From positions 15,233,486-15,297,485 of the forward strand of contig CM037460.1 of the NCBI GenBank assembly GCA_021014325.1: DNA of 64,000 nt, written 5' to 3'. The position numbers were made by a program, and so were the translations under genes. Below the pieces are notes generated by a model, which was given only the letters and a program-made list of their open reading frames with translations, did no database searches and was not told the origin of the DNA. Source of the stretch: Plazaster borealis (taxonomy: Eukaryota; Echinodermata; Asteroidea; Forcipulatida; Labidiasteridae). Positions 10,654-22,334 of the stretch are shown here, in pieces. Positions within the stretch are counted from its first letter, which is position 1. Each line of letters starts with the position of its first letter.

Positions 10654-11785
10654 CAGACACATGCTTGGCCACACTTACCAAAAATAAAACCAATCTCAAT
10701 TTCCACTTATCAACAATTTGACAGTTGGGACAGGGAGAAGCATGCATGCATTGGTGAACCAAAATACAGGCAAGGATATTCAAGTAACTGCATTATGTAA
10801 AACTTGTTGGTTTGACAATCCAACTGAAGGAAAAAAAATGGAATTCTGTTGATTTGCCACTTGCCTGGCTTCTGACCCGGCTGACCTTTGTAGGTCAGGG
10901 GTTCACATTCCAGTTTTGTAAATCGGGCCCTTAGGTGTCAAAGTTGCTTGTGTACTTACATTGAACACTTACTGCTATCGTGTAGAGAAATGCTCTTATC
11001 CACTCAGTGATTGATATTGTTAATCAGAAGCACCCCCCCCCCCCAATAACAACCCCAAAACCAACAAAACAAAAACAAAATGGGAGTAAACAGTACTTGA
11101 CCCTTTGGAACCCTCTGTGGTAATGGAGATCCATTTAGTCATTGGAGAAAATTATAACTCGAGACACTGGAGTTATTCTTACATTTTGTGGTTTTGAGTC
11201 AGGAATGCGTGGGTTGGTTTTTGTAAGGTGGATGATTACCTTGTCTACTGAGGTGTGGACTTTTCGAAGATACAGTGGTGTGGGATAAACACTTCCGGAA
11301 TGACAGTCATGTGAGAAAGTCAAGAGGAATGTGTGAGCCAGGATTCATTGTTATGATCGGTTCATTATCTTCTCCAACATTCCTTTGTGTTCACTCCTCC
11401 AAAATATTTACACACAGGTTTGCCGGTTATTAAAAAAAAAAAAAGGGCCGCGTGACAAGTTCAAAGCATTCCAAAGATGCCTTTACAGGCGGTAAAAGTT
11501 GGTAAACACGGGATTGGCTTACTGATTTATTGCCCCCCCCCATTCCTTAGTATTTTACATGATTTTACAGACAAGTATTTGCACTCAAATACTATAGAAT
11601 ATTGAGGCAAATACCTTTGCAAAAACCCCCATAAAAATTCTTGGTGGTGCTTGTTACCACACTAGTAAAAAGTGTGCAAGTTTAAGTTCAAATTGCTGTG
11701 TAAAAATATCATGAAGCATGCACAAAGTTCCAGTGCAGATAATGTTGAGTTATCCATGTTCATGGGAAAAACTACCATTAAGAGG

Positions 11786-12335
11786 CCTGAGGACCCAGAT
11801 CCATAGAGCTGCTTAAAGGCATCGTACACGTTTGGTAATTGTCAAAGACCAGTGTTCTCATTTGGTGTATCCCAACATATGCATAAAATAACAAGCCTGT
11901 GAAAATTTGGGCTCAATTGGTCATTGAAGTTGCAAGAAAATGTTGAAAGAAAAAACACCCTTGTTGTACAAATTTGTGTGCTTTCAGATAGGAATAAAAG
12001 GCTTCTTGCAAGAAGTCTTTTATTATTTTAGTGAGAAATTACCTCTTTCTCAAAAACTATGTTACTTCAGAGGGAGTCGTTTATCACAATGTTTTATACT
12101 ATCAACAGCTCTCCATTGCTCGTTACCAAGTCAGTTTTTATGTTAATAGATATTTTGAGTAATTACCAAACGTGTACAGTGCCTTTAAGCGCCAAGATTA
12201 GCAAAGCACAAAACAATAATAAGGTTACCCGCCAAATTGCCTTGTCGCATATGCTATTTGTGACTGGTTTCCTGCAAGTTTTCGCTTAGCAGGATTTTGT
12301 TATGCAATGTTCAGCAGCTCTATGACATTTGCCCC
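11786..12335. mobile_element. Family-D MITE, copy 2, split by family A
   Basis: The left end (CCATAGAGCTGC) is interrupted after 14-30 bp by family-A copy 3. The D interior resumes at 12189 with GCCAAGATTAGCAAAGCAC, GGTTACCCGCCAAATTGCC, GTGACTGGTTTCCTGC, and ends GCAGCTCTATGACATTTGCC. Other D copies read GAGCTGCTTAAGC at the breakpoint, proving insertion at TTAA with duplication of those four bases. Confidence 0.88.
11813..12188 (+). mobile_element. Family-A MITE, copy 3, nested in family D
   Basis: TTAA on both sides, termini AGGCATCGTACACGTTTGG and CCAAACGTGTACAGTGCCT. Near-perfect class-1 apex palindrome at 11993-12024 (one mismatch). The host element supplies an empty-site comparison, making this the clearest evidence in the window for TTAA target duplication. 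Confidence 0.95.
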
Positions 12336-12943
12336 TGCTTTTTACACTGTGGGTTTGTTGTGCTGGGATTTTTAACTTCTGGAGGATTTCAACAAGACAA
12401 GCTCACATAGGTTTATGTGCAGTCTTCCATCGTAAATTTTTGAACGATATATAGGCCTACTACATGGATGATTTGTAACCTAAAAGCTCACTTTGTTATC
12501 AATTCCCTCAACAAATATTGATGTTTTGAAATACTGCCATATGCAAGAAAATCGTTTCCCAACACTCAAGTTCGTAATTTTAATTTGCAAAATTGAAATT
12601 GAGCACGTAATGCATGAATGTGCACAAAATTCCTCACAAAACATACAGTAATGTTGTGTTTTATTAAAAACATGACAAAAGGCTGGTTGTATGATTGTTG
12701 TGTTTATTAAAAACTAGACGTTGGGAAAGAATTTTCTTTTAAATTCCAATGATGTACAGACATAGCATATGTAAGTCAGTTTGGCCCCACCCACTCTTGC
12801 ATATCAAAATATTTGTGTACAACATTTTTGTCAACATGTGTGTGTTATCTGTTCTTGGTGAACTCTTCTTGTGTGTGTGAACAACTAGGTTACTGTTATG
12901 TAGAATTAATTCCCAAGATGGCGATGCAGTAGGATAAACCATG

Positions 12944-13422
12944 AGTTTTAGTCCTCTCTCGTATTGACTATGGTAATCTTTGTGTTTATTTGGGTGCTAC
13001 CGTGCTACGTCATATGAATTGGACAGAGTTCAAAGATTACAAAATAGTGCAGCTCGTTTGGTTTGTTCCACACCCTTAAAGGAACATATTACCCCATCAC
13101 TCAGAGAACTTCATTGGCTACCGATTAGAGAACGGCTTCATTTTAAACTTGCTCGTTTTGTTTATAAATGTTTGAACAAAACTACTACTACATGAGATAT
13201 CTTTCCAATTGACTGTCATAATTGCCCTCCTACGCGTTTTCTTTGGTCCAAACTTGACATCACTCACTTGAATGTTCCCCGAGCAAACAAAGTTCTGGGT
13301 CAAAAAGCATTCAGTGTAGCTGGACCAATGATTTGGAACAATCTTCCTCCTGTCATCAGGGAATCTGTGAGTTTGTCTCTATTTCGTAAAGCTCTTAAGA
13401 CTCACCTCTATCCATGTTAAAT
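12944..13422 (+). pseudogene. Non-LTR retrotransposon (LINE) reverse-transcriptase C-terminal fragment, dead
   Basis: Conceptual translation gives the typical tail of a CR1/L2/Rex-like reverse-transcriptase polyprotein. Motifs in order: SRIDYGN (start of the thumb region), LDRVQRLQNSAARLV, HITPSLRELHWLPIRERL, FKLARFVYKCLN, then QKAFSVAGPMIWNNLPP and LSLFRKALKTHLYPC before a stop at 13420. These blocks are characteristic of the region after the polymerase palm in such LINEs. It is inactive: a frame change occurs between SRIDYGN and LDRVQ (about 12990-13010), one in-frame TGA lies near 13194, and all of ORF1, the endonuclease and the catalytic palm are absent (5' truncation, usual for LINEs). 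Clade assignment is not secure. Confidence 0.88.
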
Positions 13423-13510
13423 TCTGTTATGTGCGCTATGATCTTGATGGACCATGTACATTTCAATTGTTATGTTATGTTATGAGTATCTCTTTTTGAT
13501 GTTATCTTGG
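13423..13510 (+). mobile_element. Probable LINE 3' UTR and tail
   Basis: Directly follows the LINE stop. Holds a short repeat TTATGTTATGTTATG (13469-13484), similar to the short tandem 3' ends of CR1/L2-like elements. The end point is uncertain. Confidence 0.4.
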
Positions 13511-13589
13511 CAGTATTTATTTTTGACAAGGAAACAAAATGGTATTCCTGACTAAGAAAAATGCACAGGATTGGTAAATTATCAAAAAC

Positions 13590-13700
13590 AAAACTGATAA
13601 GTTTCAATCTGAAAGTTTCCGATTGTAAAGTTCACACCAGTATCAGTCCTCCAGAGAAACAGTTCCATCTGAAATACTGCCAAAGTCATTGAGAAAATGG
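13590..13700 (+). repeat. Dispersed repeat, related to 54.77-54.87 kb
   Basis: The segment GATTGTAAAGTTCACACCAG, ATCAGTCCTCCAGAGAA, CATCTGAAATACTGCCAAAG aligns block by block with 54796-54860 (GATTGTAAGGTTCATGCCAG, AATCCTCCAATGAA, GTCTGAAATATTGTCAAG). Two copies only in this window; family unknown. Confidence 0.5.
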
Positions 13701-14794
13701 CATTTGAAGTTGCCTAAAACCAATGTTGTATATGTTAGATATGAACACGTACAGCAGCTCTGACAAAACGTACAACCATTTTTTCCATTGTTTTCATCCA
13801 AACTGATCACTGAGTTTGGTAAAGTTTTCACAGTATGTTTCTATGCTGTGGTTATTGGAAACGAGAGGATGGAAATGAATTTACTCAACTTGTACTTACC
13901 CTTTAACAAGATCAGCACATCTTGTTTAGAAATGTTTTCTAAATTTGTACCAGGGGCAATTCTAATGGTTACTCACATAACATCAGCCATGGGTATCAAT
14001 TTGTAATTATCAGTAAAGTGTTGTTGCTATCAAAAAAGTCATTCCGATTTGAGCAAATTTCTGATACCTTGGGTCAACACACCGTGAGTAACCATTGAAT
14101 TGCTTTTTAGAGAAAGACAAGTTAGGCCACATAAAAATAAAAAATTGTTGATCGTCCTTTTTTTGATGGGAAGTGGGGGAGGGAGGGCAGTTTGTTTGTT
14201 TGTTGTTTTTTTTTGACATGGCAAAATATGAAATAAAGAATAAAGATATCATCATAACCACTAAAAACAAAGGGTTTGTGTGATTTTGATGTTTTTAATT
14301 GTTTTGTTTAAACCCTTTCAACTCCTAGATGACATTTTCTGTAAACATTTTCAAAAAACTAAAACGCAGCCTAAGTAAATATTTGAAGAATTGTTCTTGT
14401 TTCGCCAACATGAATAACCTTTCTTCAATCATCTATTTCCGACCTATGGATTTTGAAAAAATATCAGCTGAAAAACCTGGGAGCCAAATTTGACTGAAAA
14501 GATCATTAAGAATACCGTTTTTTATGATTTAAAAAATAATAAAAAATAAATTGGGGTTGGGGGTTTTGTAGGGTCGGGCGGGGACGATCACCAATTTTTT
14601 TATTTATGTGGCCTTAGGTAGGGTGTCTTTTTTTTTGTGACTCCAAATAATAAGCCACAAGGGAAACTGACTGGGTAACTGACTGGTTTTTGTGTGTGTT
14701 GACTGTCTACAGTTTGCGTGTGTGAAGTTCAAGGTCAGTTTGTTTGTTTGTTTGTTTAGATAAGGTGACTGTGGCCAGAGTTGTACAATTTGTG

Positions 14795-15395
14795 TCACTG
14801 TTTTCACAAAGAGACACTTTAGCCCCTGCAGCCAAACTTTCAATGTTTGGAGAAAACCGCGTTTGAAGTATTTTTGGAATCATTGTTTCGGACACTGTTT
14901 GTCATTTAAACTTTGACATTTTACCAACCATTAAAGTGGAGATCTTTAATCTTGCAAATCTGTTGTTATTTTTTTTATCATAGTAAGTTTAAATAACGAG
15001 TAATTAACTGTTAAATACAAGTGTCTCTTCATGAAAACTGCACGAGCGAGGTATGTGTGCAGCACGTTGTGTACAAACCAATGCGTAAACGAAAGTGTCA
15101 CTTTGTGAAAACTCAAAATGCAGAGTATTCGTCTTTGGCACTGGCCAGCGCTATGTACTTCAATGTAAACAAAAATGGCAAATCGAAATGTGGCTGTTCG
15201 TGAAAACAAAAAAAATGTAAATTTTTAGAAATTGTCCTTGTTCTAATTAGTGTATTATTACGAAACTATAGCGTTTTATGACTTGAAACTTTGGGGAAAA
15301 GTTGATGTCACTAATAACATCCAAAATGTGTAAAAAACACTAACTTGCCAAAATGTATGATTTTTTTAAGTATTGCCTCTTCGTGAAAACGGTGA
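14795..15395. mobile_element. 600-bp inverted-repeat element (family K), copy 1
   Basis: Left end TCACTGTTTTCACAAAGAGA; right end, inverted, TCACCGTTTTCACGAAGAGG. Aligns along its length with 26251-26871 (GCGCTATGTACTTCAATGTA, GTAATTAACTGTTAAA and GATTTTTT blocks shared). The terminal motif TTCGTGAAAAC recurs inside in one orientation at about 15028, 15103 and 15196. Non-coding. Length, terminal repeats and subterminal motif copies fit a non-autonomous DNA transposon of undetermined superfamily. Confidence 0.8.
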
Positions 15396-15764
15396 CTAAT
15401 TATAAACACCAGATGAGATGAACATGCTTGGATGCATTTGAGGGTCACTTGGAATGTGTCGATGGGTATTTGGACAGTAGGCACGTTGATGTTCATGTGC
15501 TGGGCTTTCAGCCTAAACAAGAATGTGATATGGTTTTATGGACATAAACAACTTGAATTTAATGAGAAATGCATGAGGGTAGGATAGGAAACAAGAATAC
15601 CGCATTTAGGCCTATATGTAGAATGATGTAGGATTCTTCACTAATGGGCTAAATTTTATTGGTCATCACAAAATCATTGTGCGCAAGTTTGTTTTCTATA
15701 CAAAAAAGCAGAGTGCGGGATGGTAATCATTTTCTTATGTATCTATAGGCTATCTAGATTATGT

Positions 15765-16140
15765 TTAAAGGGAGGGTATACCTTTGGTAATTACTCCAAA
15801 AATGAATTACAATAAAAACTTACTTGGTAAGAAGCACTGCAGCTGTTGATAATGTATAACAATTTGAGAAACCTCTTCAATGGAATATGGTTTTAGAGTG
15901 GCAGAGACCTGAGAAACGTTTCTGCTTTAAAATTTTCTCAGATTGTGTGTTCCAGATTGTGTGTTACGGATTATTCTTACTTCCGTGGACATAACCGCTC
16001 CAGATTTTCAGCAATATCTCAAAAAACCCACTACCACCTTTTCAAATTTTCACAGGTTAGTTTTATTGTATATATCTACATTTATATAGGATTAAAACAA
16101 CCGAACGGTTCCAAAAACCAAAGGTATTCTTTGGCTTTAA
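15765..16140 (-). mobile_element. Family-B MITE, copy 3
   Basis: Reverse orientation. TTAA at both edges; termini AGGGAGGGTATACCTTTGG and AAAGAATACCTTTGG (inverted). Shares CTTGGTAAGAAGCACTGCAG, GACATAACCGCTCCAGATTT and TTTTCACAGGTTAGTTTTAT with the other B copies. The central CTGAGAAAC hairpin is imperfect. Confidence 0.88.
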
Positions 16141-16599
16141 CATCATAACTCCATGGTTTGTGTACTTTGCAGCCAGAATATATTTGTAAAAAAATTATAC
16201 AGCAAACATGAAGGTATGTCTGAAAAAAGAACATTCCTGTGCTGATCCAGCAAAAATATTCATTACGAACATCCTCATATACAACTTTCATTTCATCACC
16301 TTAACAACAAATCCATTTCAAGGATTCGCATGGCAATGTTTATCTTTAATTAGTGGTGTTTTTCAGCGTTTGGCCTCTATACCAATTAGCCAAGGAAATC
16401 TACGTCATTGCGTTTTCAGATCAATAAAATCTGGCGCCCCCAAATCGAGGGGGCTAGCCTTTTATCTCCGGGTTGCCACGGCTACGTGGTCTTGCTGCTG
16501 ATGGGAAGAGGGCATAGGGGTATTGTCCCATGAAGTTCTGATATATATGTTGTTGTCAATGTCGGCGACGCAAAGTCAAGACCGCAAGTAGAAGTCAAT

Positions 16600-16742
16600 G
16601 ACTGATATGAATGAATTATGAGTATAATTTCTGGAGCAGTATTGAGTATTATTGTAAATTGAAGGTAATCGTAATGCTCCTTTGAACATTTCTATGGTGA
16701 AATGCGCACAATAAATGTGATTATTATTATTATTATTATTTT
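16600..16742 (+). repeat. Retroelement-like 3' tail with (TTA)n
   Basis: GAAATGCGCACAATAAATG followed by a run of ATT units (16717-16740), a common SINE/LINE 3' end in invertebrates. No tRNA-like head was found upstream, so the element is partial or its head is too diverged. Confidence 0.4.
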
Positions 16743-17097
16743 GGGGAGTGGGGGTGGAAATTACCTGAAGGTAGCTATAACTCATGCCATTCAAAACATC
16801 CTGTTTTTTCGAGAATGCAGAAAAGTAACAAGTGATGGTTGAACTTTAAAAAACATCATATTTAATGTGTTGCAATGTTCGTGAGTCAGTTTAAACAACC
16901 AGTCAATCTCTTGTAATGTGCCATAAAAACCAGCATTGTTTTAGCAAAGAGGAGTCATTTTCACTTTTAAACCGGTTTCATGACAGCTGGAGCAACAGAG
17001 TCTTGATCTTGATGATTCTATTTTGACATTGTTCCTTACATAACAGGGACGATTTTAGTTTTTATCTTTGATTATCGGGGTAATTTTTAGTGTTACC

Positions 17098-17714
17098 AGA
17101 GCAACCAACTCTCCCCAGTCTCGCTACCATGGGCAGCGCGCCGTATCGATACCTCTCGTCACTTACCCCTGGAAGGGAAGCACTGAAAAACAATGCTGAT
17201 TGGCTAACCATAAGTGACAGCTCTGCGTGCACGCTTGTTGAAAACTTTTGAACGCTCATAGGGTGCTAGTCGGGCGCTTAGTACGCGCTAGTTAAAATGC
17301 ACATATTTTTACACAATCTACTTCACAATCCACAAATGAATCATGTTTTTACATGGTCACTCTAGACTGCATACAGTTAGCCATATCACAAGATCAAAGA
17401 AGAATGAGAGGGGACCAGTTGCTCTATGACTTGATGCCTGTTTTGAAAGTGCGCTCTGTGTATCATGTCTCTAACACAGAATGGATCAACCACAGTAAGA
17501 CTAATTAAAATATCCAATATATTTGGATATTTCAAAGCCACACTTCCAGGGGTTATGATCGAGCAAGGCATTCTGGGAAAACATGGCGCGGCGAGACCAA
17601 TCCTTCCATGTTCAGATGAACAAATTTGGAAATCTCCCTGAATGTAATTCTAAATGTCTCCCCGATTGTTGTACAAAATCTCCCTGATTGCAAGATGCAA
17701 GTGTTGGCAGCTCT
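17098..17714. mobile_element. hAT-like non-autonomous transposon with 8-bp target duplication
   Basis: Perfect direct repeats GTGTTACC flank it at 17090-17097 and 17715-17722. The termini are imperfect inverted repeats, AGAGCAACCAAC and AGAGCTGCCAAC (10 of 12 match). Near the right end, minus strand, the motif CAGGGAGATTT or variants occur three times. An 8-bp duplication with short imperfect inverted repeats is the hAT hallmark. 617 bp, no transposase frame. The left third is CpG-rich (GCGCGCCGTATCG) unlike the flanks. Confidence 0.85.
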
Positions 17715-18059
17715 GTGTTACCAAGTCCGTTTTGAATCTCAAAACTTAATACTCAGAGAAAAGTAACTTATTGGAGGGGCAACAAAAGAAAAACTATTTT
17801 CATCCAAACAGTTTCTGTCTTTTTTCTGTCATGCACTATGTGCCTCAAACGATATATGCCAGCACTATATAAAACTGCTTCCCACAAATCGGATAAACAT
17901 GTATGGAGCTCATGCTTTGCATAGAGACAACCCATACATCATGGTCACGATGGACCAGTGTGACAGACTATGAGTGATGGAGACACTGATCATCATCATC
18001 ATGAATAGTGCATGTAGGTTGCAGTACTTGTACTCGTTCTCATACTAAGTTCAAATGGT

Positions 18060-18185
18060 ACTAGGTTTCTGCTTTATGAGCCAAAGTATAGAGTGGCCAA
18101 AGTATGTATTTCATCTGTAAGCCACACCCACTTCTGGTATCTGCTGTTCTGCTTTATTAGCCAAAGCATAGAGTGGCCAAAGTAT
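18060..18185 (+). repeat. Direct duplication, about 75-bp unit
   Basis: The unit containing GAGTGGCCAAAGTATG occurs at about 18065-18110 and again at 18142-18185. The first copy continues TATGTATTTCATC uninterrupted; the second is cut at TAT by the Harbinger-like element and resumes at 18710. Confidence 0.8.
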
Positions 18186-18709
18186 GGGTGCGTTCGATTA
18201 GCTTACCCAGGTCTCCCCCCGGTGCAGTCGAATAGCTTTGATGCTTTCTCGGGCTCACCCGGGTCAGCCCCAAGTACCCTGCTTGTGGAGGGGGTCACTT
18301 GGGGCTGACCGAGGTGCATGATCTCACGACGATAAACTTTCTCAATGGCCACCATTTTGTTTGTAATTCAGCGGGACACTTTCAGTAAGTTTGACACACA
18401 TTTTCACCCTTAAAACAGCGACTTTGTGAGCATTAAATATTTTTTTTATTCAAAGACGAGTACTTTTGTTACAACGTGGGCTTGTAAAAGAATTTTAAGG
18501 TTGCAGTTTTACCTTGAGAATAATTATTTTACGATCTTTTCGTGGATCCACGGACATAATGCACACACATGGAAAATAGTTCCGGTCGGTTGTCCGAAGA
18601 TGCATTGTGTGAGAATGCTGGGGGGCGTTCGATTAGCTCATGTCAGGGACTCACCCGGATGAGTACATGTACACCTGGGTCAACCCGGGGAAGCTAATCG
18701 AACGCACCC
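18186..18709. mobile_element. PIF/Harbinger-like MITE with a local empty site
   Basis: Termini GGGTGCGTTCGATTAGCTTA and its inverse (TAATCGAACGCACCC end). Three-base duplication TAT at 18183-18185 and 18710-18712, confirmed against the uninterrupted duplicate at about 18100-18115. GGGTGCGTTCG ends and a 3-bp duplication fit PIF/Harbinger, although TAT is not the usual TWA. Inside lies a hairpin of GGTCAGCCCCAAGT arms (18254-18312), and a second internal copy of the terminal motif (GGCGTTCGATTAGCTC at about 18623). Confidence 0.85.
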
Positions 18710-18814
18710 TATGTATTTCATCAGCTGGTATCCTGGTTTTTCTTTAAAGTTTTTGTTTATGTTTTTCTATGCTGTGCAAGTTGTCTACTTTTTCAGCAGC
18801 TCCAAAAGCCCAAC

Positions 18815-19010
18815 CCAGGGCTCAATTTCATAGAGTTGCTGAAGCACAAAAAGTAGCTAAGCACAACAAAATTATGCTTACCAAAATATGGTTACCAGCC
18901 AAAATGCCATTTCTTTTGTACAACCTGTGACTGGTATCCTGCTAATATTTGCTTAGCAGAAACTTTTTAAGCAATATTTTCTGCTTAAGCAGCTCTATGA
19001 AATTGAGCCA
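18815..19010. mobile_element. Family-D MITE, copy 3
   Basis: CAGGGCTCAATTTCATAGAG at the left and GCAGCTCTATGAAATTGAGC at the right form the inverted ends. Interior GTAGCTAAGCACAACAAAAT, GGTTACCAGCCAAAATGCC, GTGACTGGTATCCTGC matches the 44.9-kb copy closely. Confidence 0.9.
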
Positions 19011-20486
19011 CGGATTCCAAGTGATTCCACTTTAAGCCATGCCCACTTCGCACAAACTGGCTCCACTGATTAAGCCCATAGGAAATGCATTGAGGGTTTT
19101 TGAAGGAAAAACACAATCTTTACACATGTATGTACTTGGCAAAGACTCAAGGACCTGTCCGAATTTTCAGTTTTGATTGAGAAATGGCTGTCAACCATGA
19201 ACTTGAGTGGAATCACTCATATATAAGCGTACACCAGCTTTGGGGCAGGAGGTAGCAAGTGTGTAACGTATTGGGTTACCAACTGGGTTCCCTGCATGCA
19301 GTGGTTCACCTGTTAAGTCTGCTTAGCAAATTAATGTGGTAAGCAATAATTTCTGCCGTACAGCTTGATGACAGTATGTCGGTCATGTATACTGTACTCT
19401 GGAAAACTGCTAACAAGCGTATTGCAAAAAATGCTATCACTTTCAAATGTAGGGCCTATCTGGAACAATGTACTGTACTCGTGAAAACTCTGTTAACAAG
19501 AAGAAAGTTGTAGTTCTCAAAACTGAATATTGTATTTTCAAAAGTGCACTTAAAAACGCACATATGAAATTGCACTTTCTTCAAATGATCAATCTAATAA
19601 CATTATTTGTTCTCAAAATTCATACTGCATGCCTCTCAATCTCAATTATGAAAGTTTATTGAACTACACTAAAAGGGGCCGCATAGTTGAATGTCCCCGT
19701 CCCACCCCCTCTCGCCTCAAAAAAGAACAGAAAATGAAAAAAAATGATGAATAAATAAATAAATTATAAAAATTAGACAGGTGAAGTCATGCCCACAAGG
19801 TCTATGCAATGCAATCATCGCTGGTACTGAGCAGTCAGTAATATTCCTTGGAGGGTATGCTCAATTCATAGACAAATCTCTTTTTAGGCAGATCTGAAAT
19901 ATGAGATGTTTTTGTAAACTCTATGTTTTTTTGTCCAGTATGCCCTTGTTTGTGTGAATAGATTACACAAGTTTTCATATATTAAATTTCTGTATCCGGG
20001 CAACCAGGTTCAAGCTTCTGGATAAACGGCATAAGATACTGAGAAATGTGGTTAATTTCAGTTCAAAATTTCCTGAAGTGCTTGCTGAACACGGATGATG
20101 CTCTAATAATTGAGCTGAACACTCTCAGAGCACACATTCAGTAAAATGTTACCCCTGGCGATGTCAAAGCCTTCCCAAATAAGATATTTTGTTCCACATT
20201 CATTTAAAAGTGATACCTTTTTTTTTCTCAATAATCTTTTACAATGTTGCTACACTGAGTGCGATTTGGAAAGAACAGTTTCGTATTATTAGTGCGTGTT
20301 GAGTCATTGAAGCTGGTAGAACTTTTCATGGTGTTACAAATTTCAGGCAACCCTTGTTAGCAACAATGTAAATGAGGAGAGACAAAGACTTTTGGATGGA
20401 GTAATTTATCCAGGATTGACTGTTCTGGTCAGATTCTGAATGAACTTTTAAAATTTTGTGGTGTGTTTTGTAGTGTGTTTTGAGGC
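19011..20486. other. Unassigned non-coding DNA
   Basis: No repeat termini or coding features recognised. Short frames only. Confidence 0.5.
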
Positions 20487-20863
20487 TTAAAAAAAGGTAT
20501 CGTACACGTTTGTAATGACTCAAAACAAATATTAGCATAAAAACTTACTTGGTAACAAGCAACGGAGAGCTGTTGATAGTATAAAACATTGTAGGAAACG
20601 ACTCCCTATGAAGTAACATAGTTTTTGAGAAAGAGGTAATTTCTCACTAAAATAATAAAAACTTCTTGCAAGAAGTTTTTATTCCTATCTGAAAGCACAC
20701 AAATTTGTACAACAAGGGTGTTTTTTCTATCATCATTTTCTTGCAACTTCGATGACCAATTGAGCCCAAATTTTCACAGGCTTGTTATTTTATGTATATT
20801 TTGGGATATTCCAAGTGAGAACACTGGTCTTTGACAATTACCAAACGTGTGCAGTGCCTTTAA
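20487..20863 (-). mobile_element. Family-A MITE, copy 4
   Basis: Reverse orientation with TTAA edges. Termini GGTATCGTACACGTTTG and CCAAACGTGTGCAGTGCC. Perfect class-1 apex palindrome at 20654-20683 (TTCTTGCAAGAA centre). Confidence 0.92.
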
Positions 20864-21740
20864 AAACCTGGAATAACAGTTTAAAAGCAGCAATGTTAAC
20901 AACAAAAGGAGCTGTCGGATTGTGCAATTTATCCATCAAACTTCTTTTGTAAATTTCAATCCAATAAAGTAATGAATATGATTTTAAAAGCTAAATATGA
21001 TCGGGTTAAAGTCATAAGTCTCTACCCGTCACGGTTAGGTTAACGTTTTTTATCAAGGTGACGAAAGCACGCCATCATAGTGTGATTTGAAACCGACTTA
21101 TTTTATTTATCTGTCCGGTTAATTGTTCACGGAACGGCGATGCCGCCTTTTTTTTCTTTTCGTCGGGTGCTTTTAATTTGAAAACCCTCACATGCAAGGA
21201 TATTCACATCTGGCAATGCAATTAGAAGCAGCCGTGCGTAGCCTAATACAAGGAAGTTGTTGTAACAGGCAGTGTGTGTTCAACGTTTGATATTCTATTC
21301 ATAGTGGTTATTTGCCCAGAAATGTTAAAAGGCAAACCGATTGGGACCATTATTTGTAGTCCATTGTACCAATGTTATTGTAGCCTATATTTGGTATCAT
21401 ACAAGGTTCGTACCGTGCCATCAATAATACAGGACAAAAAGCGTACCTGCAAAACTTTATGGGTTGGTTGGAGAAATGTTGGAAAATTAAATTAACATGA
21501 TATTTGAATGGGTTGTTGACAGTGGCGTGGATGTTTATATTAACCCACATGGTGGGCTCCTGTTTTTGAAGGTAGAATGTTCCTGTATGGTGTAATGCAC
21601 ATTGTTTACATACCGCGAGTTTATGATATTCAAGAGAATTACAATCTGAACAACATTTCAAAGCCTGCACGTACACGTACATATGAGAAAAATAACAGTC
21701 CGTTCTTGTTTGCCAGTTTGGCTTCTTGTAGATTGCACAA

Positions 21741-21862
21741 TCTGTGAATAAATATACCTTGGCAAACCATAATTAGCATGGCGGCCATCTTGGAAAAAAT
21801 ATCAAAAAATTGGAAAATAGTAAAATAGTAGCGCCCTGTCCCCTTCTCTTTTTGAAAAAGTC
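21741..21862 (+). repeat. Dispersed repeat H, related to the right arm of the 27.3-kb fold-back
   Basis: GAATAAATATACCTTGGC, AGCATGGCGGCCATCTT, GGAAAATAGTAAA and AAAAAGTCCGGA occur in the same order at 27524-27652. A second GGCGGCCTTCTTG block follows at 21959. The 164-codon minus-strand frame over this region is AT-rich and unsupported. Confidence 0.65.
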
Positions 21863-22334
21863 CGGACATATTCAATGTCTTGTCCAACATGTTTCTTTTA
21901 TGTATTGTGTGTTTGAACAGTAGAAAAAACAATGGATATTTGAAATTTAAAAGAGAATGGCGGCCTTCTTGAAAATAAAAAATAAAAAGCTTCCTTTTTT
22001 TTAGAAACCCGGACGCTAAACATGTTTTTTTACTAGTCCTTACATTACACAGTTTTCTGTAGAAATAAAGACAAACACAAGTGATTATCCAAGAAAATAA
22101 AGTATTGAATCGGGAAACTTCTGTATTTGACACAAAGCAGGCACTAACTGATGCCTAGCTTTGTGAGAAAGTACAATATAGTACTAATTGACATTTGCGT
22201 CATGGGATATACCAATGTGAGACCGTGGAGCTATAAACAAAAAAAGGTTTGTCTTCAAGGATGTTGCGTTTGAGCTCACTGTTTGAAGTACATTTTCTCT
22301 CTTGGCTAAGGATTGTAATAGGTCTTGATTTGTT

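Noticed and set aside
21639..22133. 164-codon minus-strand frame, the second-longest in the window
   Set aside because: F/L/K-rich composition typical of AT-rich non-coding DNA; overlaps dispersed repeat H and has no recognisable domain.
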